From UBA1181 sp045601045 (lineage in GTDB: Bacteria > Bacteroidota > Bacteroidia > Bacteroidales > Paludibacteraceae), in assembly GCA_045601045.1 (NCBI GenBank), contig JAZRZA010000030.1, forward strand, positions 1 through 17,655: 17,655 nt of DNA, read 5' to 3'. Shown here piece after piece: positions 15,577-17,655 of the stretch (positions are counted from its first letter, which is position 1; each line of letters starts with the position of its first letter). The notes beneath the pieces are model-generated. The model did not search any database. It was not told where the DNA came from and saw nothing but the letters and a program-made list of their open reading frames with translations. Made by a program: the position numbers and the translations under genes.

Positions 15577-15608
15577 AAAAAAAAACTATACCTTGCTGGG
15601 GTATAGTT
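15577..15608 (-). terminator. Intrinsic terminator or attenuator upstream of nuoA
   Basis: A 9-bp stem (AACTATACC at 15584-15592 pairing with GGTATAGTT at 15600-15608) with a 7-base loop is followed on the minus strand by a T-run reaching 15577. It points in the same direction as nuo and sits 71 bases before nuoA, with no annotated gene upstream on that strand. It therefore either ends a small minus-strand transcript or attenuates a long nuo leader. Confidence 0.75.
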
Positions 15609-15616
15609 CCTTTGTT

Positions 15617-15709
15617 TTATATATGTGTGTATATGTGTGACAATCCGCAAATGACAGTTTCCACTGATTTGCCGCTCAAACGTTTCACGAATTTGAACAT
15701 TGTTTTCAT
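15617..15709 (-). CDS. Candidate 30-aa small protein or leader peptide (unproven)
   Basis: An ATG at 15709 opens a 30-codon frame ending in TAA at 15617, 8 bases before the terminator hairpin. The predicted peptide is basic in its first half (MKTMFKFVKRLSGKS) and hydrophobic/aromatic in the second (VETVICGLSHIYTHI). The ribosome-binding site is weak: no Shine-Dalgarno, only AGAAAA some 15-20 bases upstream. There is no run of one amino acid that would mark a classical attenuation peptide. It overlaps the two RNA hairpins at 15647-15698, so the frame could be accidental within a structured RNA. I do not recognise the peptide. Confidence 0.3.
   Translation of the reverse strand: MKTMFKFVKRLSGKSVETVICGLSHIYTHI
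15621..15640. repeat. Short tandem duplication in the nuo upstream region
   Basis: The decamer ATATGTGTGT is present twice in tandem, the second copy ending in GA instead of GT. It lies in the linker between hairpin B and the terminator of the candidate small RNA. A replication-slippage origin is likely; no function is evident. Confidence 0.5.
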
Positions 15710-15753
15710 CACACTGAATTTTCTGGTTCTTTTCTATGTTTTATTTCAATACG

Positions 15754-15785
15754 CAAAATTGAAAAAGTTATTTGATTTGCACAAA
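15754..15785 (-). promoter_or_regulatory. Promoter candidate for the minus-strand leader or small RNA
   Basis: On the minus strand TTTG (15785-15782), a 20-base spacer and CAATTTTG (15761-15754) match the Bacteroides TTTG/TAnnTTTG promoter with one mismatch (C for T) in the -7 element. It would start a transcript near 15747, just upstream of the hairpin cluster. Weak evidence in AT-rich DNA where such matches arise by chance. Confidence 0.3.
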
Positions 15786-16032
15786 TTATTTGAGGCGTTT
15801 TTTTCTTCTTTTTTTGACAATTTGAAAGTCTTAATATGTTAAATCGGGAAAAAATGTGTTGTTTGGTTACTTTTTGGCTCTTTTTTATTAAAAAGTAATA
15901 TCAAAATGTAAGTTTTGAGGCGTTGTTTTTGAGCAAGAAGAAAGTTTTCCACAATTGAATTTTTAAAAGGGGGTAAGGTTATCTGCGGAGAAATCCTTAT
16001 ATTTGCGAAGAATTTAATAAAAGAACAATTAT
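15786..16032. other. AT-rich intergenic region upstream of the aspartate kinase
   Basis: No credible gene is seen. Structures present are a 9-bp inverted repeat, TTACTTTTT at 15867-15875 with AAAAAGTAA at 15890-15898, and an 11-bp direct repeat TTTGAGGCGTT at 15789-15799 and 15914-15924. TATATTTG at 15998-16005 is an exact -7 element for the plus-strand kinase gene, though its -33 partner is poor. The repeats may be regulator sites for the divergent pair of transcription units; this is inference. Confidence 0.4.
15998..16005 (+). promoter_or_regulatory. -7 promoter element candidate for the aspartate kinase gene
   Basis: TATATTTG matches TAnnTTTG exactly and stands 27 bases before the ATG at 16033. 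No good TTG or TTTG is found 18-21 bases upstream, so either the promoter depends on an activator or the match is fortuitous. Confidence 0.4.
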
Positions 16033-17424
16033 ATGTTAACGGTAGAGAAAATTGGAGGTACCTCCATGTCCGAGTTCAAGGATGTCTTGAACAATATCAT
16101 TAAGGGTAAAAGATCGGGCTCGGATTTGTATAACCGCATTTTCGTGGTATCCGCCTATAATAATGTGACCAACTGGTTGTTGGAACATAAGAAGACTGGC
16201 GAACCTGGTATTTATGTGAAGTTCTTGAATGATGAGAACTACAACGAGGCGTTGGATGGACTTTGTGAGAAGTTGATTGCGTTGAACCGCAAGTACGAGG
16301 AGATCAAGTTGGACCAAACGGTGGCTGACGCCTTTATTAAGGATAGAATTGAAAAGGCTAAATCTTATTTGGCCGCTATGCACAGCGTGGTCGCTTCGGG
16401 CTATGTGAACAAACGTGATTTGTTCTTGGCGGCTCGCGAGATCCTCTCTTCAATCGGTGAGGCTCACTCGGCGTTCAACTCTGTGAATATCATCAGAAAC
16501 CATGGTATCGACGCTACCTTCATCGACCTTTGCGGATTCGATGATTCTGAGGCGTTGACCATTGACGAGCGCATCCACAAGGCATTCAAAGGAATTGATT
16601 TCTCTAAGACGCTTTGTGTGGCGACTGGTTACACCAAGGGTACAGAGGGTATCATGCGTGCTTTCGACCGTGGTTACTCGGAGGTGACATTCTCAAAGAT
16701 CGCGGTTGAGGTGAAGGCAGATGAGGCGGTGATCCACAAAGAGTTCCACTTGTCATCCGCTGATCCTAAGTTGGTAGGCAAGGAGAAGTCTATTCCAGTT
16801 GGACAAACCAACTTCATGGTGGCAGACCAGTTGGCAGACGTCGGCATGGAGGCGATCCATCCGAAAGCCTCTAAGCCATTGGAGATGGCGGGCATCAATA
16901 TCCGTATCAAGAATACGTTCGAGCCTGAGCACCCTGGAACATTGATTTCTAAGAACTATGTGGCGCAACAATCCCGCATTGAGATCGTTTCAGGAACCGA
17001 TAAGGTGCTTGCGGTGGAGATCCACGACCCTATGATGGTCGGAGAGGTAGGATTTGACCTTCGCATCATGCAAGTCTTCGAGAAGCATAGCGTCAGCTAC
17101 ATTTTGAAGTCAACCAATGCGAATAGCATCACCATGGTCATTTGGGACAAGCCATCTTCGAAGGCTTTGATTGATGAGTTGAGTCGACTCTTCTACCAAG
17201 TGACAGTGAAGGAGGTCTCTTTGGTATGCTGTATGGGTACCAATATCGCGCATCCTGGATTCCTGTGCCGTGCCGCTCAAGCGTTGTACGACAACAACAT
17301 CAACATTGAGTGTTTTGCGCAATCTTTGCGTCAGGTGAATATGCAATTCGTTTTGAAGCGTGAGGATTACGCCCCTGCCATTGTGGCGTTGAACGAGGCG
17401 TTGTGCGTGAAGAAGGATTGTTAA
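16033..17424 (+). CDS. Aspartate kinase, divergent type resembling ectoine-cluster Ask
   Basis: 463 aa, cytosolic. It catalyses phosphorylation of aspartate to aspartyl-phosphate, the entry step for Lys, Thr, Met and diaminopimelate synthesis. The amino-acid-kinase domain begins with VEKIGGTSMS (4-13), where the Lys-x-Gly-Gly-Thr-Ser nucleotide/aspartate motif is intact. The canonical FxGRGGSD element is replaced by FDRGYSEVTFSK (211-222), and a charged insert, EHKKTGEPGIYVKF (51-64), follows the first strands. These variants are what I remember of the Ask_Ect group from ectoine clusters rather than of LysC or ThrA. Two ACT-type regulatory domains follow at about 315-390 and 392-460. No ectABC gene is in the window. 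Its own terminator follows, so it is monocistronic. The kinase call is firm; the subgroup is from memory. Confidence 0.9.
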   Translation: MLTVEKIGGTSMSEFKDVLNNIIKGKRSGSDLYNRIFVVSAYNNVTNWLLEHKKTGEPGIYVKFLNDENYNEALDGLCEKLIALNRKYEEIKLDQTVADAFIKDRIEKAKSYLAAMHSVVASGYVNKRDLFLAAREILSSIGEAHSAFNSVNIIRNHGIDATFIDLCGFDDSEALTIDERIHKAFKGIDFSKTLCVATGYTKGTEGIMRAFDRGYSEVTFSKIAVEVKADEAVIHKEFHLSSADPKLVGKEKSIPVGQTNFMVADQLADVGMEAIHPKASKPLEMAGINIRIKNTFEPEHPGTLISKNYVAQQSRIEIVSGTDKVLAVEIHDPMMVGEVGFDLRIMQVFEKHSVSYILKSTNANSITMVIWDKPSSKALIDELSRLFYQVTVKEVSLVCCMGTNIAHPGFLCRAAQALYDNNINIECFAQSLRQVNMQFVLKREDYAPAIVALNEALCVKKDC

Positions 17425-17458
17425 TCAGGTCCGGTTTAAACGGGTCATCCGATAAAAA

Positions 17459-17490
17459 AACGGGAAGTTAGCCTCTGCTGACTTCCCGTT
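17459..17490 (+). terminator. Intrinsic terminator of the aspartate kinase gene
   Basis: A 14-pair stem including one G-U (17459-17472 with 17477-17490) closes a CTCT loop and is followed by CTTATTTT. It starts 35 bases after the kinase stop. Seven A residues precede it, so it may also work on the minus strand against transcripts entering from the right. Confidence 0.9.
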
Positions 17491-17522
17491 CTTATTTTAG
17501 ACGTTCTAATTATTATTTTATT

Positions 17523-17655
17523 AGTGTCCGCTAAACTTGAAAAGACATACTAGTATAGTCCGCAATGCCAGAAAATACGGTGTTGCGGATTCTTTTTTTG
17601 AAAACCAAGCCCCTAATCAAACAAGGAGAGCTGAATCGGAGGCTCTTTTGACTGC
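17523..17655. mobile_element. Possible insertion-sequence end (partial, cut by window edge)
   Basis: The AT-rich spacer changes at about 17523 to GTGTCCGCTAAACTTG, which resembles terminal inverted repeats of some Bacteroidota IS4-like elements as I remember them. A 10-bp palindrome ATACTAGTAT (17547-17556), a T-tailed hairpin and about 60 bases with no open frame follow, consistent with the protected 5' end of an IS. The opposite repeat and any transposase would lie beyond the window, so this is a weak call. Confidence 0.25.
17559..17600 (+). terminator. Second plus-strand hairpin with T-tract
   Basis: TCCGCAATGCC (17559-17569) pairs with GGTGTTGCGGA (17579-17589) through 11 pairs, two of them G-U in RNA, with a 9-base loop; TTCTTTTTTTG follows. 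It looks like an intrinsic terminator on the plus strand, about 70 bases beyond the kinase terminator. It could be a back-up terminator, end a short RNA, or be the read-through guard of a mobile element starting near 17523. Confidence 0.6.

Larger units (their letters stand above)
15577..15747 (-). ncRNA. Candidate structured small RNA or nuo leader, about 170 nt
   Basis: On the minus strand three hairpins follow one another. Hairpin A (15698-15674) has seven pairs including one G-U, a UU bulge, three pairs and a GAA loop. After a 1-base spacer comes hairpin B (15672-15647): GCAAAU/AUUUGC, a 2-base UC bulge, CAGU/ACUG and a GGAA (GNRA-type) tetraloop. The terminator hairpin with U-run (15608-15577) closes the unit. 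A promoter candidate lies at 15754-15785, giving a start near 15747. The GNRA loop exists only on this strand. No Rfam family is recognised; whether it is an independent sRNA, an mRNA for the 30-aa frame, or a regulated nuo leader cannot be decided from sequence. Confidence 0.4.

Noticed and set aside
15621..15640. Tandem ATATGTGTGT considered as the start of a CRISPR or larger repeat array
   Set aside because: Only two adjacent copies with no spacers; ordinary short-repeat slippage.
15573..15842. 89-codon open frame on the plus strand in the kinase-nuoA gap
   Set aside because: It starts inside the A-run of the minus-strand terminator, has no ribosome-binding site, consists of AT-driven Phe/Leu/Lys residues and resembles no family; chance in AT-rich DNA is the better explanation.
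15867..15898. 9-bp inverted repeat considered as a terminator
   Set aside because: Neither strand has a T-run directly after the hairpin and the stem is almost all A-T; at most it is a protein-binding site.

Overview
The window looks like chromosomal DNA from a Bacteroidota bacterium, most likely Bacteroidales. Four things point that way. Complex I is a ten-gene nuoA-B-CD-H-I-J-K-L-M-N operon with a fused nuoCD and no nuoE, nuoF or nuoG. Promoter candidates match the Bacteroides pattern (TTG, about 18-20 bases, TAnnTTTG). Many starts lack a strong Shine-Dalgarno and sit behind A-rich leaders. Lipoproteins carry short Bacteroidota-type signal peptides. I cannot name the genus from sequence alone.

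Layout. (1) 1-3249, minus strand: a compact four-gene operon, read from 3249 down, encoding a flavin-reductase-like split-barrel protein, a TIP30-like NAD(P)-binding protein, a lipoprotein nitroreductase and a cytosolic M48-type metalloprotease fused to a TerB-like domain. It ends at a 38-bp perfect palindrome plus T-tract. (2) 3250-3381: back-to-back promoter candidates serving that operon and a plus-strand TolB-like beta-propeller gene (3382-4236). (3) 4239-5356, minus: a low-complexity His/Pro/Gln-rich lipoprotein translationally coupled to an HD-domain hydrolase. This pair converges on the propeller gene with only 2 bp between stop codons. (4) 5430-15506, minus: the nuo operon, ended by a strong intrinsic terminator just after nuoN. 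(5) 15507-16032: a 526-bp AT-rich gap with an 8-bp direct repeat just before nuoA and, on the nuo strand, a compact hairpin cluster, a 30-codon ORF and an intrinsic terminator, together forming a candidate small RNA, small-protein gene or nuo leader. (6) 16033-17424, plus: an aspartate kinase of the divergent KIGGTS type, which I associate with ectoine clusters, here without ectABC. (7) 17425-17655: a terminator, then a second T-tailed hairpin in a sequence that may be an insertion-sequence end.

The nuo genes encode the membrane arm and Q-module of a proton-pumping complex I whose NADH-oxidising module is absent from the operon, so its electron donor is not given by this locus. NuoM lacks the usual TM7 lysine. 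The region-1 operon looks redox- and flavin-related, but its substrate is unknown. The most attractive undescribed element is the structured leader or small-gene region between the aspartate kinase and nuoA.
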